Shown here in pieces: positions 1-5,383 of a stretch of 15,527 nucleotides of DNA. Positions within the stretch are counted from its first letter, which is position 1. Every line of letters begins with the position of its first letter. The stretch covers positions 1 to 15,527 of the forward strand of contig JACQNW010000034.1 of the NCBI GenBank assembly GCA_016202845.1, in the 5' to 3' direction. This DNA comes from Candidatus Aenigmatarchaeota archaeon. Lineage in GTDB: Archaea; Aenigmatarchaeota; Aenigmatarchaeia; GW2011-AR5. Made by a program: the position numbers and the translations under genes. The notes below the pieces were generated by a model. It ran no database searches and had not been told where the DNA came from. It saw only the letters and a program-made list of their open reading frames with translations.

Positions 1-250
1 ACGAAGTTTATTTTTCAGAGCGGAGGAATTTTGAGGCAACCCACAAAATTCCGACCTCGAAAAATAAATTTGGGAGAGGAACGAATTTTGCTTGGCAAAA
101 TAGCGAAGCGGTCGTTCCGAACCGTTAAATTCCTGTTAATCTCTTTTTCCATACGAAGTGTGGAAAAATTGCGTCCGCAAAGTCGCGTAGGGGCAAAATT
201 AGTTTCTATCGAGAACGAAGTTCAATAAAGAAAAAAATAAAGGGCAAGAA
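1..250. other. Gene-poor region with a series of hairpins
   Basis: No convincing gene is seen; the one 65-codon frame here starts at TTG, is rich in Arg/Lys and is interrupted by strong inverted repeats. Five stem-loops follow one another. They are GGAATTTTG (25-33) with CAAAATTCC (44-52); GGAACGA (78-84) with TCGTTCC (112-118), enclosing ATTTTG/CAAAAT (85-90/96-101); TTTTTCCATAC (144-154) with GTGTGGAAAAA (158-168) around a GAA loop, one G-T pair; TTGCG/CGCAA (169-180); and GAAC-GAA-GTTC (213-223). The motif CGAAG recurs in or near several loops. This could be a structured RNA, a cluster of palindromic repeats or a transcription end region. I could not match it to RNase P RNA, SRP RNA or a tRNA. 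Confidence 0.45.
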
Positions 251-577
251 TTAAACTCTGAACCAGTCATGACCTGCAACTTTGTCACCCTCTAACAGAA
301 TTACAACGTTCCTCGGAGTGTTGTCAGGAATTAAATTAACAGAACCATATAGCATTCCATCTCGACCTTCATGATAAGATTGTATTGGAGTACCTCTTTG
401 CAATTCAATTGACCTAACAGTATATTCTCGTCCAGGTTCCAAACTCATGCCGCTGGCCAAACCTGCAATCCCTCTTACTTGATCCCTAATAGCAGGGTCA
501 CTCATATAAGGATTAAAAACTACTTTGTCCCCGGGCTTTAACCTCATTGCGTCGTCAAGTGTAAGATTTCCTTTCAT
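251..577 (-). CDS. Hypothetical protein, 108 aa, probably a small beta-rich domain
   Basis: I do not recognise the family. The protein is soluble, with no signal peptide, membrane segment or Cys cluster. It has a short N-terminal helix, then an LKPGDKVVFNPY segment typical of SH3-like or KOW-like small barrels, a middle part with GREYTVRSIEL, and a C-terminal NVVILLEGDKVAGHDWFRV. The alternation of hydrophobic strands and Gly/Asp turns suggests a compact all-beta fold; this is inference. The start is secure: a full GGAGGT Shine-Dalgarno (minus strand, 590-585) lies 7 nt before ATG, and a TATA element lies further upstream, so the gene is probably expressed as a single transcript. Its flanks carry short imperfect inverted repeats (183-200 and 675-692). 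No function is assigned. Confidence 0.75.
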   Translation of the reverse strand: MKGNLTLDDAMRLKPGDKVVFNPYMSDPAIRDQVRGIAGLASGMSLEPGREYTVRSIELQRGTPIQSYHEGRDGMLYGSVNLIPDNTPRNVVILLEGDKVAGHDWFRV

Positions 578-584
578 TTTGGTT

Positions 585-627
585 ACCTCCTAACATAAAT
601 AAGATAGAGCAAGTATTTAAATTTTTC
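585..627 (-). promoter_or_regulatory. Promoter and Shine-Dalgarno of the 108-aa gene
   Basis: Read on the minus strand, a purine-rich BRE-like GAAAAA (627-622) runs into a TATA-like TTTAAATA (621-614). This is followed about 25 nt later by the expected transcription start, then GGAGGT (590-585) and ATG (577-575). The order and spacing are those of an archaeal BRE/TATA promoter with a leadered mRNA. Confidence 0.7.
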
Positions 628-707
628 GGTTATATGGTCTTTTTAGAGTAGTAACAATTCTTGCCTACTCAGTAAATTTTGCCCCGTAGCGATTGAGATT
701 AACATGA

Positions 708-735
708 GATTATCATAACTAAAGTTATGATAATC
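708..735. promoter_or_regulatory. dif: dif-like Xer recombination site candidate
   Basis: Arm GATTATCATAA (708-718), centre CTAAAG (719-724) and arm TTATGATAATC (725-735) form a 28-bp site. Its 11-bp arms are perfect inverted repeats around a 6-bp centre. The symmetry extends further: outwards one base on each side (707, 736) and inwards into the centre, leaving 14-bp arms around AA. An inner CATAA-6-TTATG core is also what Escherichia coli dif has, and 11+6+11 is the standard XerC/XerD layout. The site lies 56 bp upstream of a xerA-type recombinase gene. A plain hairpin terminator is the alternative, but no transcript is seen ending here: the flanking genes diverge from this region. Confidence 0.6.
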
Positions 736-760
736 TGCCATAATAGAATATTAGAATGAC

Positions 761-768
761 TTTTTAAG
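761..768 (+). promoter_or_regulatory. TATA-like element of xerA
   Basis: TTTTTAAG lies about 27 nt before the ATG at 792. That spacing would place transcription initiation at or next to the start codon, giving a leaderless mRNA; no Shine-Dalgarno is visible. A small AGCC-TTAC-GGCT hairpin (767-778) overlaps the interval. Confidence 0.4.
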
Positions 769-791
769 CCTTACGGCTAACTAATTAAATC

Positions 792-1595
792 ATGCAGAGC
801 CTTATAGAAACTCTTAGAAGAGAGATGGAAATACGGAACTTCTCCAAGAAGACGGTAAAAAGCTATCTTTTTTCTGTGAAAAACTTTCTGGAATATTCAA
901 AAGGCAGGACGTTGGATGAAAATACACTTAAGGATTATGTTGCATTGCTTTTGAAAAGGCACAATCCATCAACTGTATCGCTTAATCTTTCAGCAATAAA
1001 ATTCTTTTTTGAGTTTGTCTTGAAGAATAGGGTAGATATTCCAAATCCCAAGAAAAACAAAGCAATACCAGATGTTCTGACAACTGGCGAAGTCAAACGT
1101 CTTATTGATTCTACAGACAACATCAAACACAAACTGATATTAAAACTACTTTATGGCTGCGGGCTTCGCGTAAGCGAAGTCATCAACCTGAAAAAAGATG
1201 ATTTTAATTTTGACGAGCGTCTTATGCACATAAGATTGTCAAAGGGCAGAAAAGACAGGTTTGTACGAATACCAGATTCTATTGCAGACGAATTGAAGAA
1301 CTACTCTGGCCTGAACAATAGCGACATTTTCTTCTTGTCTGCCAGAGGTGGCATGTTAACAACAGCAACAATCCAGAAAATTGTAAAGGTCTCTGCAAAA
1401 AAGGCAGGGATAAAAAAGAACGTTCATCCGCATACATTAAGGCACAGCTTTGCAACGCATCTGCTGGAGCAGGGAATTGACCTTAAAATAATACAAAAGC
1501 TTTTGGGTCACAGCGACATAAAAACAACACAGATTTATCTGTCTGTATCAAATCAAACGATAAAGAACGTAAAAAGCCCATTGGATAATCTGTAA
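792..1595 (+). CDS. xerA: Tyrosine recombinase XerA
   Basis: This is a 267-aa site-specific recombinase, full length for archaeal XerA. It is expected to resolve chromosome dimers by cutting and rejoining DNA at a dif site through a 3'-phosphotyrosine intermediate. Residues 1-85 form the SAM-like core-binding domain (RNFSKKTVKSYL). The catalytic domain shows every active-site residue: R126 in GCGLRVSEV, K151 in LSKGRKDR, H214 and R217 in HPHTLRHSF, H240 in LLGHSDIKTTQIY, and the nucleophile Y249. The gene is led by a TATA-like element and appears leaderless. Its stop is 3 bp from that of the convergent PDCD5 gene. The palindrome just upstream (708-735) is a plausible substrate. An integrase of a mobile element is possible, but the short protein with no extra domains and the housekeeping surroundings favour a chromosomal XerA. 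Confidence 0.92.
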   Translation: MQSLIETLRREMEIRNFSKKTVKSYLFSVKNFLEYSKGRTLDENTLKDYVALLLKRHNPSTVSLNLSAIKFFFEFVLKNRVDIPNPKKNKAIPDVLTTGEVKRLIDSTDNIKHKLILKLLYGCGLRVSEVINLKKDDFNFDERLMHIRLSKGRKDRFVRIPDSIADELKNYSGLNNSDIFFLSARGGMLTTATIQKIVKVSAKKAGIKKNVHPHTLRHSFATHLLEQGIDLKIIQKLLGHSDIKTTQIYLSVSNQTIKNVKSPLDNL

Positions 1596-1598
1596 GCC

Positions 1599-1928
1599 TC
1601 ATTTGTCCTTTCTTTTGATTGTTATTTCCCTTTTCTCAGAAAGCTTTCTCAAAATAAGAACTACCTGCTCGTCCGTAAGCTTGGCCTGTATCTGGCCTGC
1701 CTGGGCAAGCTGTGCCAGGTACATCTCGAGCTGCATTGCAAGCTCCGGCTTCACAACCTTAAGGTTTGCCAATCTTTCCCTGGCTTTTGGCTCCAGTATC
1801 TGGGACATTATAGCTTTCAGGGCCTGCTGCGCTTCTGCCATCTGCTGTTGCTGACTCTGGGATTGCATGGCCATGTGCTGCTGCATCTTTTCCTGAAGCA
1901 TTCTTTTTTTTATTTCTTCCTCTGACAT
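1599..1928 (-). CDS. PDCD5-family DNA-binding protein
   Basis: A 109-aa protein of the archaeal/eukaryotic PDCD5 (TFAR19) family, a small three-helix DNA- or nucleic-acid-binding protein whose role in archaea is unsettled. The N-terminal 45 residues are a Glu/Lys/Met/Gln-rich helix (MLQEKMQQHMAMQSQSQQQQ). The conserved core follows as ILEPKARERLANLKVVKPE, then LAQAGQIQAKLTDEQVV, with the usual basic tail REITIKRKDK. Length is typical. Transcription should start near the ATG, since TTCTTAAACC on the minus strand lies about 25-30 nt upstream. The gene follows S19e by 62 nt on the same strand; S19e next to PDCD5 is a conserved archaeal neighbourhood. The L39e and L31e genes that often come next are absent, and xerA lies there instead, converging. 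Confidence 0.9.
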   Translation of the reverse strand: MSEEEIKKRMLQEKMQQHMAMQSQSQQQQMAEAQQALKAIMSQILEPKARERLANLKVVKPELAMQLEMYLAQLAQAGQIQAKLTDEQVVLILRKLSEKREITIKRKDK

Positions 1929-1990
1929 ACATTAAACTAGATGATAAGGTTTAAGAACATAATGTCCTTTTGTAACCAGATACCTACAAC

Positions 1991-2401
1991 TCATGTGGAT
2001 TTCACCTGTTTTGCAATTCCATCCAGGAACTTCTGGCCTTTTGGCGCTATGCTGCGGCCTTTCTTTTCTTTCTTAACATACTCCATTTTCTCAAAATCCT
2101 GAAGCATGACACGGAGTATTTTTCCGCCGCCTTTTGCAAAATGCGCAGGCTGATGACCATTGTTCTTGAGGCCTCCATAGTAGCTTCGAAGCTTCTGGAC
2201 GCCAACAGGACCTTCTATGTAGATTTTCCTAAGCAGAGAAGCAGCCCTTATATGCCACCAGTTGTGCTGCTCTGGCGGGCGCTCTCTTGACATGCCTGTT
2301 TTTACAAACTTTGCCCATCCAGGAATGTTCATATGATCCTGAAGAGCAATAGACGCAGCGCTAATCAATTTCTGTGCATCTGCTTCGCGTGCTGAAACCA
2401 T
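1991..2401 (-). CDS. rps19e: 30S ribosomal protein S19e
   Basis: A 136-aa S19e protein, a winged-helix subunit of the archaeal/eukaryotic small ribosomal subunit with no bacterial counterpart. Family hallmarks are IPGWAKFVKTG, RERPPEQHNWWHIRAASLL, KIYIEGPVGVQKLRSYYGG, and a C-terminal GKILRVMLQDFEKMEYV followed by SIAPKGQKFLD. The reading frame is open further upstream to an ATG at 2479, but I place the start at 2401 (MVSAREADAQKL). There homologous similarity begins, AAGGGA lies 7 nt upstream, and the extra 26 residues would be encoded across a perfect 9-bp inverted repeat. It lies upstream of PDCD5 and downstream of RNase P component 4, as in many archaea. The leader is long and structured, so autoregulation is possible. 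Confidence 0.93.
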   Translation of the reverse strand: MVSAREADAQKLISAASIALQDHMNIPGWAKFVKTGMSRERPPEQHNWWHIRAASLLRKIYIEGPVGVQKLRSYYGGLKNNGHQPAHFAKGGGKILRVMLQDFEKMEYVKKEKKGRSIAPKGQKFLDGIAKQVKST

Positions 2402-2529
2402 AGTACATCCCTTTTCTGAGTCGTTTCTTCCTGAAAGGTATCTACGAAACCCCAAAGTTTTGTGGATGCCTGCATCCACACATGTCGGCTTTAGCCAACA
2501 AACAGGAGTCTTTGCAGAACCTTATATCG
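2402..2529 (-). promoter_or_regulatory. S19e promoter and structured 5' leader
   Basis: On the minus strand a TATA-like TCGATATAAG (2529-2520) predicts transcription starting near 2495, giving a leader of roughly 95 nt. Within it lie two hairpins: GGCT-AA-AGCC (2488-2497) and a perfect TGTGGATGC / GCATCCACA palindrome (2461-2480, 2-nt centre). A Shine-Dalgarno-like AAGGGA follows just before the ATG at 2401. Such leaders on ribosomal protein genes often bind the product; here that is inference. Confidence 0.5.
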
Positions 2530-2727
2530 AGATTATTACATTATTCAGCTTTTTTATTAGAAAGAAAGGTTTTAATAGTGAGTTGCAAACATCTTGTTTA
2601 TGGGAATAACTGTTGTTTTGGGCATGCCTTGAGTTAGAGAAGGGTATAGGAGCGCACCCACTAACAGAAAAATACAAATCCTTGTTAAAGCGCTGCGCAT
2701 GGAATATTGCAAGTTTTCATGACATAG
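2530..2727. other. Intergenic stretch between rnp4 and the S19e promoter
   Basis: No clear gene. On the plus strand TTTTAATA (2570-2577) resembles a TATA box, and an ATG frame opens 23 nt later (2600). It is stopped by TGA after ten codons (2630-2632) and stays open afterwards to 2722, so if it was ever a gene it is broken. The same segment can fold: TGGG (2619-2622) with CCCA (2657-2660), and ATGCCTT (2624-2630) with the AAGGGTAT run (2640-2647, one bulge). An ACA trinucleotide sits 3 nt past the stem (2664-2666). That is reminiscent of an H/ACA guide RNA but the pocket is poor. Neither reading is established. Confidence 0.3.
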
Positions 2728-3042
2728 TTACAGGCGCTTTCTGAAAGGAAATCTTATCGTGCGTCCGCAGCTTTTACATACATTGTATCTCATTCCTTTT
2801 TTTGTTCGCCATCCTGTTATCAACCTGGTATTGCAATATTTGCAGAATTTTCTTTTTGCAGCCTTTGGCAAACGGACATTATACCTCATTCCAATACGCT
2901 TTGCCAGCTCAACATGTCTTTTAGATAGTTTTTCCTCGTTTACTTTCTCTGCTTCTGATATTAATATAGCTATTCTTTCCTTCGCGATCTTGATTTGCTC
3001 TATTGGCTTGGTGTTACGCGAACGTCTTGATTTTTTAGGCAT
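2728..3042 (-). CDS. rnp4: Ribonuclease P protein component 4
   Basis: A 104-aa protein of the Rpp21/Rpr2 family. With Rpp29 it binds the specificity domain of archaeal RNase P RNA and helps cleave 5' leaders from pre-tRNA. A basic, helical N-terminal half (RSRNTKPIEQIKIAKERI) precedes a zinc ribbon with four cysteines: C67 and C70 (FCKYC), C89 and C92 (VCKSC), ending in GRTIRFPFRKRL. The frame is open to an earlier ATG at 3090. I chose 3042 because a GGAGG Shine-Dalgarno (3053-3049) lies 6 nt before it and MPKKSRRSRN is the usual basic start. The Shine-Dalgarno overlaps the last codons of the protease gene, which ends at 3044, so the two are probably translationally coupled. RNase P component 4 next to S19e is typical of archaea. 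Confidence 0.93.
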   Translation of the reverse strand: MPKKSRRSRNTKPIEQIKIAKERIAILISEAEKVNEEKLSKRHVELAKRIGMRYNVRLPKAAKRKFCKYCNTRLITGWRTKKGMRYNVCKSCGRTIRFPFRKRL

Positions 3043-3043
3043 G

Positions 3044-3412
3044 TCATTCCTCCAAATAAGCCATATTTTGATTAAAGTTAGAAACAACATTAAACTTTTC
3101 TAATATGCCTTTAAAACCAATAATTATGCAATTAATTTTCCCTACCTCGACAGATATGCCGCATTCGCTGTTTTTTGATATGCCAAACATTTTATGCTTT
3201 CCAAAATTTTCATGAATTAAATTTTTCCATATAGAAAATGGCAATAATGACGTATGTGCGCCTGTGTCTACGATCGCAGGGTATGGCTTAGACCAACCAC
3301 TTTGAGATTTAAATTGAACAGCGCATTTCAGTCTTATTATATAGTGATTTTTAATAATCTTTTCTATTTCGATATCACGGATGAGTTCAAAAAATAAATT
3401 AACTCTGGCCAT
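3044..3412 (-). CDS. Retropepsin-like (clan AA) aspartic protease
   Basis: The protein shows one aspartic-protease active-site motif, AIVDTGAHTSLLP (catalytic Asp at about residue 49 from the chosen start), so it would act as a homodimer like retroviral proteases. After it come beta-strand-like segments (SVEVGKINCIIIGFKG). The usual second signature, a hydrophobic-LG segment near the C-terminus, is not evident and the protein ends early (MAYLEE), so it may be shortened. The frame is open to an ATG at 3529. Residues before MARVNLFFEL read out of frame through an upstream small ORF and look unlike the family, so I start at 3412; 3421 is an alternative. Substrate unknown. Stop and downstream rnp4 start are 1 bp apart. 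Confidence 0.7.
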   Translation of the reverse strand: MARVNLFFELIRDIEIEKIIKNHYIIRLKCAVQFKSQSGWSKPYPAIVDTGAHTSLLPFSIWKNLIHENFGKHKMFGISKNSECGISVEVGKINCIIIGFKGILEKFNVVSNFNQNMAYLEE

Positions 3413-3456
3413 ATAAACCATCTGTAATGCAAAATCAATAAATATGCTCTCCGCCT

Positions 3457-3564
3457 TCAACAAACAACACAGGTATCCATTCCTTCCCTGTATTTTTTTA
3501 GCAATTCTGTATGGTGCTTCGTGCTCCATTTCATATCTTCCCAGTATTCTTTATTGGCCTGCAT
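3457..3564 (-). pseudogene. Small ORF upstream of the protease, probably frameshifted
   Basis: A 35-codon frame begins with ATG at 3564, 6 nt after a GGTGAT Shine-Dalgarno-like sequence and some 25-30 nt after a CCTTTAATAG TATA-like element, so it has real initiation signals. It reads MQANKEYWEDMKWS, then THHTELLKKY-like helix, and runs out of frame into CVVC and stop. In the next frame the DNA continues as GKEWIPVLFVEGG. Joined, KKY-GKEWIPV resembles small archaeal proteins (DUF5678-like) often found before such proteases. A 7-A run (3493-3499) is close to the break. Either a decayed gene or an indel error; the family match is from memory and tentative. Confidence 0.4.
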
Positions 3565-3607
3565 AGTATCACCATACTTAATTTGATTTCAAACTATTAA
3601 AGGCGTT

Positions 3608-5074
3608 TCATTTTACAACCCGCCAAACTGGCCCTTGCGAGGTGTCTTCAACAACTATGCCCTGCTTCTTAAGAATCTCCCTTATTTCATCGGATTTTTG
3701 GAAGTTCTTTTCTTTTCTAAATTTTTCCCTGTCATTTACCATGTCGTACTGCTCTTTCGTTATATCGGCTTCTGTTTCCGTTATTACATCCAAAATTTCA
3801 TTTGCTTCTTTTATGAATTTGTAAACAGAAGACAAAGATTTCTTGTCGGCTTTTTGATCTTCAATTTCCTTGTTAACAAGTGAAATCAGCCTGAAAAGAG
3901 CAGCCAATGCTTCAGGAGTGTTGAGATCGTCATACAAATGGGAAAAGAATTTCTGCCTTGCATTTTTTAACTCTGAAATTATTTTTTGATTTCTTTTGAT
4001 ATTGAGACCTAAATTATTTATTCTGAAGACAAAATTATTCAGGCTGTCCACGGTTTTTGACGCGTTTTTCAGGGCATCCCATGTGAAGTTCAGCTGCGTC
4101 CGGTAATGTGCTGAAAGGCAGAAATACCTGAAGGCCATCGGCGAAAATCCTTTTGCAATTATATCTGACAAGACATAGAAATTTCCAAGGGATTTCGACA
4201 TCTTTTTCCCGTCTATCATCAAGTGCTCGTTGTGAAGCCAATAGTTTGCAAACTTCTTGCCTGTTGCAGACTCGCTCTGGGCTATTTCATTTGTATGATG
4301 GACGGGTATGTGATCAATTCCTCCGCAATGAACATCAAAAGTTTTTCCCAGATATTTTATTGACATGGCAGAGCACTCAATATGCCATCCCGGAAAACCT
4401 TGACTGAAAGGAGAATCCCATTCCATATCCCTCTTCTTATCATGTGTGTTTTGACGCTTTGAAAACTTCCATAGCACAAAATCTGTCGGATGCTTTTTGC
4501 CTTCTGCCATTTCCACCCGTGCCCCGGCTTTTAATCCCGCAATGCTGTGTCCGGCAAAGCGGGCATATTTTTTCAGCTTGGATGTGTCAAAATAAATCCC
4601 GTCCTCTATCCTGTACGTGAATCCCTTTTTTTCCAGAACCTTTATCATCTCGATCATTTCTTTTATGTGGTCTGTTGCTTTTGGCATAATGTGAGGATTT
4701 TTTAGCCTGAGTTTTTTCATGTCATCCTTGAATGCTTGAGTATAAAATAAAGCAACTTCCCATGCTGTTTTGTGCTCCCTTTTGGCGCCTTTTTCCATCT
4801 TGTCTTCGCCCTCGTCGGCGTCAGAAACAAGATGGCCAACGTCAGTGATGTTCATGACGTGGCGCACAGAAAACTTGGATTCTAATATTCTTCTCAAAAG
4901 ATCCTCAAAAATAAACGAGCGGAGGTTGCCAACATGCGCATAATCATAAACCGTCAGGCCGCATGTGTACATCCCTATATGGCCTTTTTTTATTGGCTTG
5001 ACTGCTTCTTTTTTTCCTGACAAGGAGTTGTGAAGTGAAATGGCGCTTTTGGCGCCTGTCTTCTTTTTGATCAT
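3608..5074 (-). CDS. cysS: Cysteinyl-tRNA synthetase
   Basis: A 488-aa class I synthetase that activates cysteine with ATP and charges tRNA-Cys; cytosolic. Visible motifs are MYTCGLTVYDYAHVGN (zinc ligand C38, HIGH-type HVGN at 47-50), NITDVGHL, the WHIECSAMS segment (zinc ligand C234), IPVHHTNEIAQS (H259 and E263 as further zinc ligands), and KMSKS at 291-295. These match the four zinc ligands of the E. coli enzyme. The C-terminal third is the helical tRNA-binding domain, ending GPVWRVVK. Length is as usual (460-490). There is no Shine-Dalgarno, and an AT-rich promoter lies 20-25 nt upstream, so the mRNA is probably leaderless. A small winged-helix gene precedes it on the same strand, and its cognate tRNA gene lies 6.5 kb away in the same window. 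Confidence 0.97.
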   Translation of the reverse strand: MIKKKTGAKSAISLHNSLSGKKEAVKPIKKGHIGMYTCGLTVYDYAHVGNLRSFIFEDLLRRILESKFSVRHVMNITDVGHLVSDADEGEDKMEKGAKREHKTAWEVALFYTQAFKDDMKKLRLKNPHIMPKATDHIKEMIEMIKVLEKKGFTYRIEDGIYFDTSKLKKYARFAGHSIAGLKAGARVEMAEGKKHPTDFVLWKFSKRQNTHDKKRDMEWDSPFSQGFPGWHIECSAMSIKYLGKTFDVHCGGIDHIPVHHTNEIAQSESATGKKFANYWLHNEHLMIDGKKMSKSLGNFYVLSDIIAKGFSPMAFRYFCLSAHYRTQLNFTWDALKNASKTVDSLNNFVFRINNLGLNIKRNQKIISELKNARQKFFSHLYDDLNTPEALAALFRLISLVNKEIEDQKADKKSLSSVYKFIKEANEILDVITETEADITKEQYDMVNDREKFRKEKNFQKSDEIREILKKQGIVVEDTSQGPVWRVVK

Positions 5075-5078
5075 AAAA

Positions 5079-5097
5079 TTACTTGACAGTTAAGTAA
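5079..5097. promoter_or_regulatory. Inverted repeat at the cysS start
   Basis: TTACTT and AAGTAA are perfect 6-bp inverted repeats separated by 7 bp, located 4 bp upstream of the cysS ATG and overlapping its likely transcription start. It could be a repressor operator, for example for the adjacent winged-helix protein, but short AT-rich repeats like this arise by chance easily. Confidence 0.25.
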
Positions 5098-5107
5098 ATA
5101 AGCATCT

Positions 5108-5317
5108 TTACGAAGACTCTACCCAATAAACAAACTGGCTTTTATCGGCATCATAAGGTTCGTAAGTTCTTGCCCTTCTCTGTATATGTCCTGATTCATA
5201 AAGATTTCGCAATGGGAGAGCAATTTCGTGCGGTGTCAGATTAAGCGCTTTGGCAATCTCCCTAGAAGTTCTAGGGCTTTCTGTTACAGCAGCGTACACA
5301 GTTTCTTGTTCAACCAT
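5108..5317 (-). CDS. Small winged-helix DNA-binding protein
   Basis: A 69-aa single-domain protein with a winged helix-turn-helix layout. Helix 1 is EQETVYAAVTES; RTSREIAKALNLTPHEIALPLRNLYESGH forms the second helix, turn and recognition helix; a wing with an aromatic strand follows (RARTYEPYDADKSQFVYWVE). It resembles MarR/ArsR-type minimal regulators but is too short to place in a family. There is no ligand or metal-binding signature. A TATA-like TTTAATAA lies about 20 nt upstream of the ATG. It lies 33 bp before cysS on the same strand, so it may share a transcript with, or regulate, that gene; this is inference. Confidence 0.7.
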   Translation of the reverse strand: MVEQETVYAAVTESPRTSREIAKALNLTPHEIALPLRNLYESGHIQRRARTYEPYDADKSQFVYWVESS

Positions 5318-5383
5318 AAGAATTTTATTAAAGAAGATTATTTAAGCATCTCTGTTGCAACTTGCAAAATTAATTCGTACCGG

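Noticed and set aside
31..228. 65-codon plus-strand frame as a gene
   Set aside because: It starts at TTG without a ribosome binding site, runs through five hairpins and has a composition typical of noncoding DNA.
2402..2479. S19e starting at 2479
   Set aside because: The added residues are not family-like and are encoded by a perfect palindrome; a Shine-Dalgarno-like AAGGGA supports 2401.
2630..2632. Recoded TGA in the small plus-strand frame
   Set aside because: Several real genes in the window (PDCD5, RT, the nucleotidyltransferase) use TGA as their stop, so reassignment is not supported.
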